Shown: in pieces, positions 28,018 to 35,964 of the stretch
How positions within the stretch are numbered: position 1 is the stretch's first letter
Layout: each line of letters opens with the position of its first letter
Origin: Alphaproteobacteria bacterium
GTDB lineage: Bacteria; Pseudomonadota; Alphaproteobacteria; SHVP01
DNA length: 35,964 nucleotides
NCBI GenBank assembly: GCA_029936875.1
Contig: JAPYRS010000013.1
Location: forward strand, 1-35,964
Reading direction: 5' to 3'
Notes under the pieces: model-generated
Seen by the model: the letters and a program-made list of their open reading frames with translations, nothing else
Told to the model about the DNA's origin: nothing
Databases searched by the model: none
Position numbers and translations under genes: made by a program

Positions 28018-28746
28018 CTAGCCCCTAAGGCGGTCAATAAATCGCCCACGGGAGGCCGGCAACTTGCCGTGGAACGAGGCGCCGACATGGTTCTCAAGGA
28101 AATGGCCGGTCAGTGCGAGGCCGTCGTGAATGGCGTCGTTGCCCGGCGTAGCGCCGTTGCCACCGTTCAACAGGAAGGCTGGCAATCGCAACAGTCGTCC
28201 GCCATAGGGGGCCGCCGCCTCTTCGCACACGGCGCGGCCGGTGCACGGTGAAACGTGAGTAAGATTTTCGGTGACGCCGGTCGCCGCACATTTCGAAAGA
28301 TCGAGGCCAAAGCCAAGTTCGGCCAAAAGGCCAAGTTCCCAACGCACGTAAACCGCCTGCCAATCGGGCGCGTGTTCAAACGATGCCATCAGGATACGGA
28401 AGGCCGCATACAGCGCCGGATGCGATTCCCGTTCCGGCATCAACGCTTCGGCGATCGCGCAGGCAGAGGCGAGGCCGGCAAGTTTATCGGCTTCACCCAA
28501 CAAGGGTCCGGCACGGCCCCCTGAGAGTTCGACCGTGTAACTCCCGAGATGTTCAGACAGGCGCGCCCGCCAGCTTGCCGCGATCTCATTGCCAGGCTGC
28601 AGGATTCCGCGGAGACGCCGACCACTGCCGCCGCGCACCAGGCCCGCGTGTCGGCCGTGTTCCCGCGTAAGAACATTGACGATGGCCGACGACTCGCCGT
28701 GCTTGCGCGCGGAAAGTACGAAGCCGCTATCGGTCCAGTGCATCAT
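28018..28746 (-). CDS. recO: DNA repair protein RecO
   Basis: Recombination mediator that loads RecA on SSB-coated gaps with RecR. Start ATG 28746 overlaps the era stop (ATGA) and begins with the family sequence MMHWTDSGFVLSARKHGESSAIVNVLT; the frame is open further upstream inside era. The OB-fold N-terminus is followed by ARHAGLVRGG-like sequence (REHGRHAGLVRGGSGRR), EADKLAGLASACAIAEALMPERE, and a C-terminal domain with LGFGLDLSKCAATG and VCEEAAAPYGGRLLRLPAF. The 242-residue length is typical. Confidence 0.94.
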   Translation of the reverse strand: MMHWTDSGFVLSARKHGESSAIVNVLTREHGRHAGLVRGGSGRRLRGILQPGNEIAASWRARLSEHLGSYTVELSGGRAGPLLGEADKLAGLASACAIAEALMPERESHPALYAAFRILMASFEHAPDWQAVYVRWELGLLAELGFGLDLSKCAATGVTENLTHVSPCTGRAVCEEAAAPYGGRLLRLPAFLLNGGNGATPGNDAIHDGLALTGHFLENHVGASFHGKLPASRGRFIDRLRG

Positions 28747-29666
28747 TTTTCGGGAAACTCGAGGCCCATTTCGCGGTACCGCTCCGGATCGTCGCCCCAT
28801 TTTGGGCGGACTTTCACAAACAGAAACAAATGAACGAGTCGCTCGAACAATTCTTCAAGCTCAACCCGCGACGCCGTGCCGAGTTCCTTGATCTGATGGC
28901 CGCGTTTGCCAAGGACAATGGCTTTTTGCGTGTCCCTTTCAACATAGATGACCTGCTCGATGCGGACGCTGCCGTCGTCCCGGTCTTCCCATTTTTCTGT
29001 CTCAACGGTGGTCGCATAGGGAAGTTCCTGACGCAGCGCGATAAACAGTTTTTCGCGGGTAATTTCGGCGGCCAGTTGGCGGAGCGGTATCTCGGCGACC
29101 TGATCTTCGGGATAAAGCCACGGACCTTCGGGAAGGCGGGCAGCGAGATCAATCATCAGGTCGGGAAGACCGTCACCGGTAAGCGCCGAAATCATATAGG
29201 TATCGGTAAAATCACCAGCGTTCTGCAGCGCTGCCGCGAGGCCCAGCAGTTCCGGTTTCTTCGCCTGATCAACTTTGTTCAGCGCGAGGATCGCTTTTTT
29301 CCCCGACTCTTTCAGTTGGTTGGCGATATGGCAGCTCTCGCCGTCGGCCTTGTTGCCTTTCGCCCTGTTTGCATCAATCAGCAAAACCCGGATGTCGGCA
29401 TCATTTGATCCGGTCCAGGCGGCGCGGACCATCGCCCGGTCAAGACGGCGCTTAGGCTCAAATATGCCGGGCGTATCGACAATAATGATCTGCGTGTCGT
29501 CGTGAATGGCGATACCGAGGATTCGCGCTCGAGTGGTCTGCACCTTCGGTGTGACAATGGCGACTTTCGACCCGACCAAGGCATTCAGCAATGTCGATTT
29601 TCCGGCGTTGGGCGCGCCGATCAAAGCAACGTACCCGCATCTCGTTTTTTTCGTTTCTGACGTCAA
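28743..29666 (-). CDS. era: GTPase Era
   Basis: Essential GTPase that binds the 3' end of 16S rRNA and aids 30S assembly. G1 GAPNAGKS is at residues 17-24, G3 DTPG at 64-67 and G4 NKVD at 130-133. The C-terminal KH domain (about 210-300) includes EIPLRQLAAEITREKLFIALRQELPY and AIVLGKRGHQIKELGTASRVELEELF. The length of 307 is normal. Its ATG overlaps the rnc stop, continuing the rnc-era-recO coupling common to many bacteria. Confidence 0.97.
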   Translation of the reverse strand: MTSETKKTRCGYVALIGAPNAGKSTLLNALVGSKVAIVTPKVQTTRARILGIAIHDDTQIIIVDTPGIFEPKRRLDRAMVRAAWTGSNDADIRVLLIDANRAKGNKADGESCHIANQLKESGKKAILALNKVDQAKKPELLGLAAALQNAGDFTDTYMISALTGDGLPDLMIDLAARLPEGPWLYPEDQVAEIPLRQLAAEITREKLFIALRQELPYATTVETEKWEDRDDGSVRIEQVIYVERDTQKAIVLGKRGHQIKELGTASRVELEELFERLVHLFLFVKVRPKWGDDPERYREMGLEFPEK

Positions 29667-30355
29667 ACCTCTGGCTCCACTATCTCAAGAAGTGCGGTTG
29701 CGGCGGCTTGCTGGGCGCGGCGTTTTGACGACCCCTGCCCGCTTGCCTTGTCACCAACCCCGCCCATTTCAACTTCAATTGTAAAGGTCTTGTCATGCGG
29801 CGGCCCGGATTCGGCGGTCACCGTGTAGACCGGCTCTGTCGCGTCATGGGCGTGCGCCCATTCCTGCAACGCCGTTTTGGCATCTTTCGGCGCTGACGCG
29901 ACCGCCACCGCACGGGCGTCCCAGTAGCGATGGATGAACTCGGCTGCAACTTCCAATCCGCCGTCAAGGAAAAGCGCGCCGATTACCGCCTCGCAGGCAT
30001 CGGCGAGGATGGCCGGTTTTTCCATTCCGCCGGACGCCCGTTCACTGTGACTGAGGAAGAGAAAATCGCCAAGTTCGATTTCGATCGCGACACTGGTCAG
30101 GCTTTCCGCCCGCACCAACGCGGTCAATTGTAGGGCGAGCGTGCCGGCATCGGCGCCCGGATAAATCTTCAAAAGATGATCGGCGATGACCAAGGCCAGG
30201 ACGCGGTCGCCGAGAAATTCAAGGCGCTCGTAGTCGGCGCTTTTGGCGGTCCCGGATTCAACGCTGGAATGGGTGAGCGCTTCTTCGAGTAGCGCCGAAT
30301 CTTGAAAACGGTAGCCCAGCGCCGCATTAAGTTCGTCGCGCGGGCGGGATGTCAC
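29663..30355 (-). CDS. rnc: ribonuclease III
   Basis: Double-strand-specific endonuclease for rRNA and mRNA processing. The signature ERLEFLGDRVLALVI is at about residues 43-57 and the second metal-binding helix EAVIGALFLDGG has Glu122. A C-terminal double-stranded RNA-binding domain (about 158-228) ends SGQGSSKRRAQQAAATALLEIV. The product is 230 residues from GTG 30355; no clear ribosome site precedes it, so coupling with lepB 46 bases upstream may matter. Its stop overlaps the era start by four bases. Confidence 0.96.
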   Translation of the reverse strand: MTSRPRDELNAALGYRFQDSALLEEALTHSSVESGTAKSADYERLEFLGDRVLALVIADHLLKIYPGADAGTLALQLTALVRAESLTSVAIEIELGDFLFLSHSERASGGMEKPAILADACEAVIGALFLDGGLEVAAEFIHRYWDARAVAVASAPKDAKTALQEWAHAHDATEPVYTVTAESGPPHDKTFTIEVEMGGVGDKASGQGSSKRRAQQAAATALLEIVEPEV

Positions 30356-30401
30356 GACAAAAACCGTGAGCGAAGTGTTGTCCTAAAGATTGACCTCGTC
30401 C

Positions 30402-31151
30402 TCAAAGTCCGGAAATCCCCCGGAACATGCGCGAAAATCTTGTCGAAGACGGCCACGCCCAAGCTTGCCAAAACCTTGCGCTGCCATCGGTCGAGAAGAA
30501 TAAAAACTCGGCGCGGCCCACCAGGTTTTCCGCCGGTACCTGGCCAACACCACTCGCAAATCGACTATCGAGTGAATTGTCTCGATTGTCGCCCATCATG
30601 AAATAGTGACCTTCGCGAACCGTGAACACCCGGGTGTTATCGTTGCCGCCGTTTTCGATGAGGTCGAGGGTCCGATAGCTGACACCATTTGGCATCGTCT
30701 CAAGATACTGTGGGACACGGTGAACGTTGCCGCCCGCATTCTGCACGACAAAATCGTTGATCCGCTCGCGCGGAATCGCCTTTTCATTGATGTGCAGGAC
30801 GCCGTCAATCAACTGCACCCGGTCACCGGGCAGACCGACAACGCGTTTGATGAAATCGGTTTTGTTGTCGCGCGGCAATTTGAAAACCACGACGTCACCA
30901 CGTTTCGGCGGCCGCTCAAAAATTCGCCCCGAGAACAAGGGCAAACTGAACGGCAGCGAATGATGGCTATATCCAAGGGAGAATTTCGATACGAAAAGAT
31001 AGTCACCCACCAGCAACGTTGGCAGCATTGATTCAGATGGAATGTTGAACGGCTCGTACGCCACAGTCCGAATGCCGACGGCGATTAGAATGGCGTAAAC
31101 GACTGTACGAACGGTATCGAAAACACCGCCCTTATCCTTACTCTTTGCCAC
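30402..31151 (-). CDS. lepB: signal peptidase I LepB
   Basis: Membrane serine protease that removes Sec signal peptides. I choose GTG 31151 because AAGGGA lies six to eight bases upstream; the open frame to 31232 has a longer N-terminus without family support. A single transmembrane helix (about residues 12-31, VRTVVYAILIAVGIRTVAYEP) is followed by the nucleophile box FNIPSESMLPTLLVGDYLFV (Ser41) and the general-base Lys102 in DFIKRVVGLPGDRV. Box E is GHYFMMGDNRDNSLDSR. The 249-residue length and the position before rnc are usual. Confidence 0.95.
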   Translation of the reverse strand: MAKSKDKGGVFDTVRTVVYAILIAVGIRTVAYEPFNIPSESMLPTLLVGDYLFVSKFSLGYSHHSLPFSLPLFSGRIFERPPKRGDVVVFKLPRDNKTDFIKRVVGLPGDRVQLIDGVLHINEKAIPRERINDFVVQNAGGNVHRVPQYLETMPNGVSYRTLDLIENGGNDNTRVFTVREGHYFMMGDNRDNSLDSRFASGVGQVPAENLVGRAEFLFFSTDGSARFWQAWAWPSSTRFSRMFRGISGL

Positions 31152-31262
31152 GAATTTCCCTTTTTGGCCGATCGGACCCGGCATAGATGTGCTGGGCCGG
31201 ACAGGCTTGCCGTCCGGCGCCGATCTTGTCAAGGCATGAGCCCCATTCGCATCGCCAAGGCC

Positions 31263-31670
31263 TCAGGATCCCGAGAGCGGCACGGCGCTTATGATGACGA
31301 TGGCTTCAGCGATCGGTTCTTCGTCGGTGATCGTAAGATCGATCTGCGGCTGCATCCCGGATGGGGTCAATTCTTCGAGCCGCTTCAGCGCCCCCCCGGT
31401 CAGGACCATCGAAGGTTTTCCACCCGGTAAATTGATCACGCCGAGGTCACGCCAGAAAACACCGCGACGAAACCCGGTGCCGAGCGCCTTTGAACAGGCC
31501 TCTTTGGCAGCAAATCGACGGGCATAGGAAGCGGCACGATTTTTCCGACGCTCTGATCGGGCTTGCTCAATTTCCGTAAAGACACGCTGCACGAAGCGGT
31601 CGCCGAAACGATCAAGTGTTTTCACGATACGCCGGATATCGACGAGATCGTTGCCAAGTCCAATGATCAT
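31263..31670 (-). CDS. acpS: holo-[acyl-carrier-protein] synthase AcpS
   Basis: Transfers 4'-phosphopantetheine from CoA to acyl carrier protein. Start ATG 31670 gives the family N-terminus [15 protein letters not shown] with metal-binding Asp8; the frame is open to 31709 inside pdx[16 protein letters not shown] holds Glu57 and the CoA-binding lysines. The 135 residues match the family. It follows pdxJ by 13 bases in the conserved pdxJ-acpS-lepB order. Confidence 0.95.
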   Translation of the reverse strand: MIIGLGNDLVDIRRIVKTLDRFGDRFVQRVFTEIEQARSERRKNRAASYARRFAAKEACSKALGTGFRRGVFWRDLGVINLPGGKPSMVLTGGALKRLEELTPSGMQPQIDLTITDEEPIAEAIVIISAVPLSGS

Positions 31671-31683
31671 TTGATCGCCACGT

Positions 31684-32439
31684 TCACGCGCTTTCGGCGC
31701 CAAGCGCATCGGCGCGGGCGCGGTCCATCAAAGCGCGCATTCGTCTGATCGCACTATCGAGGCCGCCAAAGATGGCCTCACCAATCAGGAAATGCCCGAT
31801 ATTTAACTCGACGACGGACGGAATTGCGGCGATCGGCGCGACGGTGTCGAAACCAAGGCCGTGGCCCGCATGACATTCAAGCCCGAGATCGGCAGCGATC
31901 TGTGCGCCTTCAACAATGCGTGCGAGTTCATATTCACGGTCGCGGCCCTCGGCAAGGCAATAGGCGCCGGTATGAAGTTCAACCACTGGCGCGCCAATAT
32001 TGCGGGCGGCCATGATCTGTTTTTCATCTGGCTCAATAAACATTGATACCCGGATTCCGGCATCGACCAGTGTGCCAACATAGGGCGTCAATATATTCTG
32101 GGTGTTATGAACGTTCAGTCCGCCTTCGGTCGTCCGTTCTTCGCGACGTTCGGGGACGAGACAGGCGGCGTGAGGTTTATGACGGAGCGCGATCCTTTGC
32201 ATTTCCGCGGTCGGCGCCATTTCAAGGTTGAGCGGGCGTGTCACCGTCTTCATCAAGCGCTCGATGTCATCATCGGAAATGTGACGGCGGTCTTCACGGA
32301 GGTGGGCGGTAATGCCGTCCGCACCTGCATCAACAGCGAGCTTGGCAGCGCGAACAGGATCCGGATGGGGGCCACCGCGCGCATTTCGAATTGTTGCGAC
32401 GTGGTCGATATTGACGCCGAGACGAAGCGCAATGTTCAT
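31684..32439 (-). CDS. pdxJ: pyridoxine 5'-phosphate synthase PdxJ
   Basis: Closes the pyridine ring of vitamin B6 from 1-deoxyxylulose 5-phosphate and amino-acetone phosphate. ATG 32439 overlaps the stop of the DUF2062 gene and begins [22 protein letters not shown], the family start; upstream codons to 32553 are not family-like. TIM-barrel motifs include [37 protein letters not shown], and [31 protein letters not shown]. The 251-residue length is standard. Its product feeds the several PLP enzymes seen in this window. Confidence 0.96.
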   Translation of the reverse strand: MNIALRLGVNIDHVATIRNARGGPHPDPVRAAKLAVDAGADGITAHLREDRRHISDDDIERLMKTVTRPLNLEMAPTAEMQRIALRHKPHAACLVPERREERTTEGGLNVHNTQNILTPYVGTLVDAGIRVSMFIEPDEKQIMAARNIGAPVVELHTGAYCLAEGRDREYELARIVEGAQIAADLGLECHAGHGLGFDTVAPIAAIPSVVELNIGHFLIGEAIFGGLDSAIRRMRALMDRARADALGAESA

Positions 32440-32999
32440 AGGACGACGCCTTCTTTTTTCGCCTGTTTCTTTTCTTTGCGCCGAACCCTTGCTGCGCGCG
32501 CACGTTGGTACCCGGCAACCAGGTATCGCACCGTAAAATAGGTCGCGATCCAAACAACGATAAAAGTAAGCACGGCGCCAATTCCCATCGGCAGCAAAAC
32601 ATCGCCAAAATTATCCCGCAAAAACGCCATCGTGAATTCCTCGGTCGGAAGTTCACGACCGGAGATGCCCAAAATCCAGTTGCCGAGCGAATAAATCCAG
32701 ATCCAGATCAAAGGGAATGTCCAAGGGTTGCCGACCACAGTGCCAAGCGCTGAACCAATAACGCTGGCGCCGATCACCCAGGCGAGCAGTGCGCCCAGCA
32801 AAAAATGGAAACCGATCAGCGGTGTAAAGGAAATCGCAACCCCGCAGGCGACACCGGCTGCGATGCTGTAAGGCGATCCCGGCAGACGGCTTACGCGGTG
32901 AGAAAGATAGACCATCGAGCGCCGCCATCCGGCACGCGGCCATATAAAATTCCGCAAATGAAATACAAAAGTTGCCGGGCGTTTTCGTCTAAACAACAT
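32436..32999 (-). CDS. DUF2062 domain membrane protein
   Basis: The 187-residue protein has a basic N-terminus, then [35 protein letters not shown] and [14 protein letters not shown], the hallmarks of DUF2062, with about three transmembrane segments. The last is near [23 protein letters not shown], and the tail is strongly basic ([17 protein letters not shown]). Function is unknown. It lies between pyrE and pdxJ with a four-base overlap to the latter, a conserved neighbourhood in alphaproteobacteria. Confidence 0.9.
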   Translation of the reverse strand: MLFRRKRPATFVFHLRNFIWPRAGWRRSMVYLSHRVSRLPGSPYSIAAGVACGVAISFTPLIGFHFLLGALLAWVIGASVIGSALGTVVGNPWTFPLIWIWIYSLGNWILGISGRELPTEEFTMAFLRDNFGDVLLPMGIGAVLTFIVVWIATYFTVRYLVAGYQRARAARVRRKEKKQAKKEGVVL

Positions 33000-33009
33000 G
33001 ACGTACGCC

Positions 33010-33597
33010 CTACTTCAGCCCTCTGCTGCCGGGTTTGATCGCCGGGATCGCACTGAGTTCCGGCGGCAAATCGTCAGCATCAAAGGCCGGCACTTTGTAA
33101 CCGGTTAGCGAAATCATCGGCAGACCGAGATCAACTTCGCCGTCGCTGCGGTCGATCAGGCAGCTTGCGGCAACAGTCCTGCCGCCAAAATCGCCAATAC
33201 ACTTAATGCATTCGAGCGAACTTTTGCCGGTGGTAATAATGTCTTCGGCCATCAGAACGCGCGCGCCTTCTTCGAGCTCAAAGCCGCGGCGAAACGTGAA
33301 TTCGCCGTCAACGCGCTCGGTAAACATTGTTTGCACGCCGAGCTGCCGGCCCATCTCATAACCAACAACAACGCCGCCCATCGCCGGCGATACAACCACG
33401 TCGATCGCGTCCGCACCGAGCCGTTCATGAATTTTCTCAGCGAGCGCCTTGCACAATCGCTCCGCCCGTTTGGGATCCATCAGCACGCGTGCACACTGAA
33501 GATAGACCGGGCTGTGCTTACCAGACGAAAGAAGAAAATGCCCTTCAAGTAACGCACCGGCATTGCGAAATTCATCGAGCACGGCTTCACGGTTCAT
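33010..33597 (-). CDS. pyrE: orotate phosphoribosyltransferase PyrE
   Basis: Adds ribose 5-phosphate from PRPP to orotate in pyrimidine synthesis. The PRPP loop LMAEDIITTGKSSLE is at about residues 115-129, with FLLSSGKHSPVYLQC near the N-terminus and VVVSPAMGGVVVGYEMGRQLG in the middle. The 195-residue length fits. Its ATG overlaps the rel stop by four bases, so translation follows rel. Confidence 0.95.
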   Translation of the reverse strand: MNREAVLDEFRNAGALLEGHFLLSSGKHSPVYLQCARVLMDPKRAERLCKALAEKIHERLGADAIDVVVSPAMGGVVVGYEMGRQLGVQTMFTERVDGEFTFRRGFELEEGARVLMAEDIITTGKSSLECIKCIGDFGGRTVAASCLIDRSDGEVDLGLPMISLTGYKVPAFDADDLPPELSAIPAIKPGSRGLK

Positions 33598-35744
33598 CCT
33601 CTCACCCTCGTCACCGTTTGCATCGAGGGGTCGGCCCGCAATGCGGCGACAATGTTGGACAGATGTTTGGCGTCCTGCACTTCGACATCAACAAGGAATT
33701 CAAAGGTTTCGGGCGAGCGGCTGATAATTTTCAAGTTACTAATGTTTCCAAGATTACTGGCAATGACCGAGGTCATCGCATTCAAACTTCCCGGCTGGTT
33801 CATCAAAATGATCTCGATACGCCCGACCTGGAACTCGGCATCATCGCCGTCTACCTCCCACGAGACATCAAGCCAGGATTCCGGAGAACTTGAATAGTTC
33901 TCCAGGCTTTCACAATCAATAGTGTGAATTGTCACACCTTTCCCCTGATTGATGATGCCGACGATCCGATCTCCCGGAAGCGGATAACAACAGGTGGCAA
34001 GATGCACCGCCATGCCCGGTATCAGACCCCGAATGGGGATTGCGCGATCACCGCCTTTGGCCGTCCGGGAACGTGAAAAGGCACCCGCCAAGCTGCGGAG
34101 GCCAAGGCGCCGTGCCGGTTTTTCGCCCGGAAATACGGCTTCCACGACGTCACGCGCGGTTAATGTCCCGTCGCCCACTTTTTCGTGCACCTCGACGACC
34201 GTCTCGACGCCAAGCCGCACCAGCACATTTTCCAGGGCCTTGTCGGTGAGCTCGCGCCCGCTACTTTCGAACGCCCGTTCCAGCATCGCCTTGCCGAGAT
34301 CAACAAATTCGGAGCGCTCCCGGTTTCGGACAAAACGGCGGATCGCGGATCGCGCCTTACCGGTAACGACAAATCCCTCCCATGTCGGCGACGGCGTTTG
34401 CGCCTTGGATCGAATGATTTCGACCTGATCGCCGTTGTGAAGCTCCGTTTGGAGCGGCGCGATGCGGCCATTTACTTTGGCGCCGACAGTGGTATCGCCA
34501 ATCTGGGTATGAACGGCGTAGGCAAAATCAACCGGCGTCGCACCGCGCGGCAGCGCAATCAATTCGCCTTTTGGCGAGAAACAAAACACCTGGTCCTGAA
34601 ACATTTCCAGCTTAGTGTGCTCGAGAAATTCTTCCGGGTTGGAGGCGTGGTCCATGATCTCAAGCAATTCCCGAATCCACCGGTACTCGGAAATCTCGGC
34701 CGGCTTGCCTGGCTCCTTGTAGGTCCAGTGTGCTGCAACGCCGAGTTCGGCGATTTCGTGCATTTCCTGGGTCCGAATTTGAATTTCAATGCGCTGTTTT
34801 TCCGGCCCGATCACCGTCGTATGAATCGAGCGGTAATTGTTCCGTTTCGGCGTCGAGATGAAATCCTTAAAGCGGTTCGGCACCATTCGATATGCGCCAT
34901 GAACCGCGCCAAGCACGCGGTAACATTCCTCGATACTAGGCACAACAATTCGAAACGCCATCACGTCTGACAGTTGTTCAAACGAAATGTTTTTCCGCTC
35001 CATTTTTCGCCAGATTGAATAGGGTCGTTTTTCGCGCCCCTCGATGTGCGCTTCCATTTTCTGCTCGCCCAGTGTCGCTCGAAGCTCATCACATATCCGG
35101 TCAACGAGATCGCTGCCGTCCGCACGCAGAAAGTCGAGACGCGCGAGGACGGACTTCTGAGCCTCTGGATTGAGTTCGGCGAACGCCAGGTTTTCCAGTT
35201 CTTCCTTGATCGCCTGCATGCCGATGCGCTCCGCGAGCGGCGCATAGATATCCATCGTTTCCCGCGCAATGCGGAGGCGCTTTTCTTCATCCTGCAGAAA
35301 GTTGAGCGTCCGCATGTTGTGCAGGCGATCGGCGAGTTTAACCAAGAGGACCCGAAGGTCATTGGACATCGCCATCAAAAGCTTGCGGAAGTTTTCGGCC
35401 TGCGGCGATCCGTCGACCGCCATTTCGAGGCGGGTCAGTTTAGTAACGCCGTCAACGAGGAGAGCGATTTCCTTGCCGAAATCATTTTCAATTTGTTCGA
35501 GCGTTGCAACGGTGTCTTCGACGGTATCGTGCAGTAGCGCCGTTGCGACGGTCGCACCGTCGAGTTTGAGGTCGCTGACAATACCGGCAACTTCTAGAGG
35601 GTGAGAAAAATAGGGGTCGCCTGACGCCCGCACTTGCGAGCCATGGGCCTTCATCGAAAAGACGTAGGCCCGGTTCAGCATGTCCTCGTCGACACCGGGA
35701 TCGTATTTTCGAACCCGATCAACAAGATCAACTTGGCGTATCAT
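33594..35744 (-). CDS. rel: bifunctional (p)ppGpp synthetase/hydrolase (Rel/SpoT)
   Basis: Makes and degrades the stringent-response alarmone. ATG 35744 (MIRQVDLVDRV) is the likely start; the frame is open ten codons earlier. The hydrolase HD domain (about 20-190) keeps His48 (YFSHPLEVAGI) and HDTVEDT (His72, Asp73), so hydrolysis is expected. The synthetase domain (about 240-350) has ISFEQLSDVMAFRIVV, TPKRNNYRSIHTTVIGP and EIQIRTQEMHEIAELGVAAHW. TGS domain: VFCFSPKGELIALPRGATPVDFAYAVHT. A helical/zinc-finger-like part with HLATCCYPLPGD and a C-terminal ACT domain follow. At 716 residues it is full length. This is the usual single long RSH gene of alphaproteobacteria, after rpoZ. Confidence 0.96.
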   Translation of the reverse strand: MIRQVDLVDRVRKYDPGVDEDMLNRAYVFSMKAHGSQVRASGDPYFSHPLEVAGIVSDLKLDGATVATALLHDTVEDTVATLEQIENDFGKEIALLVDGVTKLTRLEMAVDGSPQAENFRKLLMAMSNDLRVLLVKLADRLHNMRTLNFLQDEEKRLRIARETMDIYAPLAERIGMQAIKEELENLAFAELNPEAQKSVLARLDFLRADGSDLVDRICDELRATLGEQKMEAHIEGREKRPYSIWRKMERKNISFEQLSDVMAFRIVVPSIEECYRVLGAVHGAYRMVPNRFKDFISTPKRNNYRSIHTTVIGPEKQRIEIQIRTQEMHEIAELGVAAHWTYKEPGKPAEISEYRWIRELLEIMDHASNPEEFLEHTKLEMFQDQVFCFSPKGELIALPRGATPVDFAYAVHTQIGDTTVGAKVNGRIAPLQTELHNGDQVEIIRSKAQTPSPTWEGFVVTGKARSAIRRFVRNRERSEFVDLGKAMLERAFESSGRELTDKALENVLVRLGVETVVEVHEKVGDGTLTARDVVEAVFPGEKPARRLGLRSLAGAFSRSRTAKGGDRAIPIRGLIPGMAVHLATCCYPLPGDRIVGIINQGKGVTIHTIDCESLENYSSSPESWLDVSWEVDGDDAEFQVGRIEIILMNQPGSLNAMTSVIASNLGNISNLKIISRSPETFEFLVDVEVQDAKHLSNIVAALRADPSMQTVTRVRG

Positions 35745-35797
35745 GACGCCAGGGCAGAAAATCCGCCCGAACAAAACTCTCGATTAATGGTATCAGC

Positions 35798-35824
35798 CGC
35801 CGGCATGGGCATTTGCCCCCGGCG
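35798..35824. other. bulged inverted repeat between rpoZ and rel
   Basis: CGCCGG/CCGGCG outer arms (6 bases) and GGGC/GCCC inner arms (4 bases) enclose a 4-base loop, with a 3-base bulge. It lies in the 102-base gap between rpoZ and rel. There is no T tract, so it may be an mRNA-stabilising or attenuating structure rather than a terminator. Confidence 0.35.
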
Positions 35825-35846
35825 AAAACGGATTGAAGGCTGGTGC

Positions 35847-35964
35847 TCAGCCCTCTTCCGGTTTGGGCGTTTCATTTGCGGGTTCAGCTGGCGCCGGTGC
35901 GGATTCGGCAGTTTCAACTGGCGCCGGTGCGGATTCGGCGGTTTCGTCTGCAAACGGTGTACTC
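35847..35964 (-). CDS. rpoZ: RNA polymerase omega subunit RpoZ, C-terminal end only (cut by window edge)
   Basis: The last 38 codons of a gene that starts beyond the right edge. The frame reads STPFADETAESAPAP, a second ETAESAPAP, then AEPANETPKPEEG and TGA 35849-35847. The conserved omega core is outside the window; identification rests on the acidic Ala/Pro-rich tail and on the fixed rpoZ-rel order in alphaproteobacteria. The tail is low-complexity and probably disordered. Other acidic-tailed proteins are possible. Confidence 0.65.
   Translation of the reverse strand, partial: STPFADETAESAPAPVETAESAPAPAEPANETPKPEEG
35891..35950. repeat. two tandem 30-base repeats within the rpoZ tail
   Basis: Copies at 35891-35920 and 35921-35950 differ at three positions. 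Each encodes ten residues (ETAESAPAPV-type) on the minus strand, so the repeat lengthens the acidic tail without shifting frame. Confidence 0.85.

Overview
The window looks like a chromosomal segment of an alphaproteobacterium, most likely Rhodospirillales-like. The evidence is the C4 heme route (5-aminolevulinate synthase, then a cysteine-free Mg-type HemB), a RibBA with a degenerate cyclohydrolase half, and two conserved alphaproteobacterial blocks. These are rpiB-glyA-nrdR-ribD-ribE-ribBA-ribH-nusB-thiL and rpoZ-rel-pyrE-DUF2062-pdxJ-acpS-lepB-rnc-era-recO-parC. The DNA is fairly GC-rich by eye. I saw no tRNA, rRNA, insertion sequence, phage gene or CRISPR array.

Layout. 1-8850, minus strand: a broken TauE/SafE exporter, then the riboflavin/one-carbon operon read from rpiB (8240) down to thiL (1062), with 4-base stop/start overlaps at several joins. 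A wrecked DUF6898 gene precedes rpiB. 8850-13800: hemA (minus), glutaryl-CoA dehydrogenase (plus), a receiver-domain remnant overlapped antisense by a MarR-type regulator (minus), then hemB and a small overlapping membrane-protein gene (plus). 13822-19400: an ornithine/lysine-type decarboxylase gene with an in-frame amber codon (minus), a penicillin-acylase-family hydrolase and threonine dehydratase (plus), and a flavin reductase (minus). 19466-22229: a doubtful small ORF, motA with two frameshifts, motB with one, then bpt (arginyl/leucyl transferase). 22312-25523: a TRAP transporter whose binding protein (plus) converges on its membrane subunits (minus). 25678-35964, minus: translation, cell-envelope and replication housekeeping genes, read from rpoZ (cut by the window edge) and rel down to parC.

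The most notable result is a pattern rather than a new system. Five loci (tauE, DUF6898, the decarboxylase, motA, motB) keep recognisable full-length family sequence but are interrupted by premature stops or frameshifts, and a sixth (the receiver domain) is a stub. The roughly 30 housekeeping genes around them are open from end to end. All three stop codons serve as ordinary terminators of intact genes here, so global recoding is ruled out. Either this lineage is in early gene decay (loss of swimming, decarboxylase and an exporter), or the sequence carries errors that happen to fall outside essential genes. The three mot frameshifts all lie in G or C runs, which leaves the error explanation open. 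I found no convincing undescribed multi-gene system.
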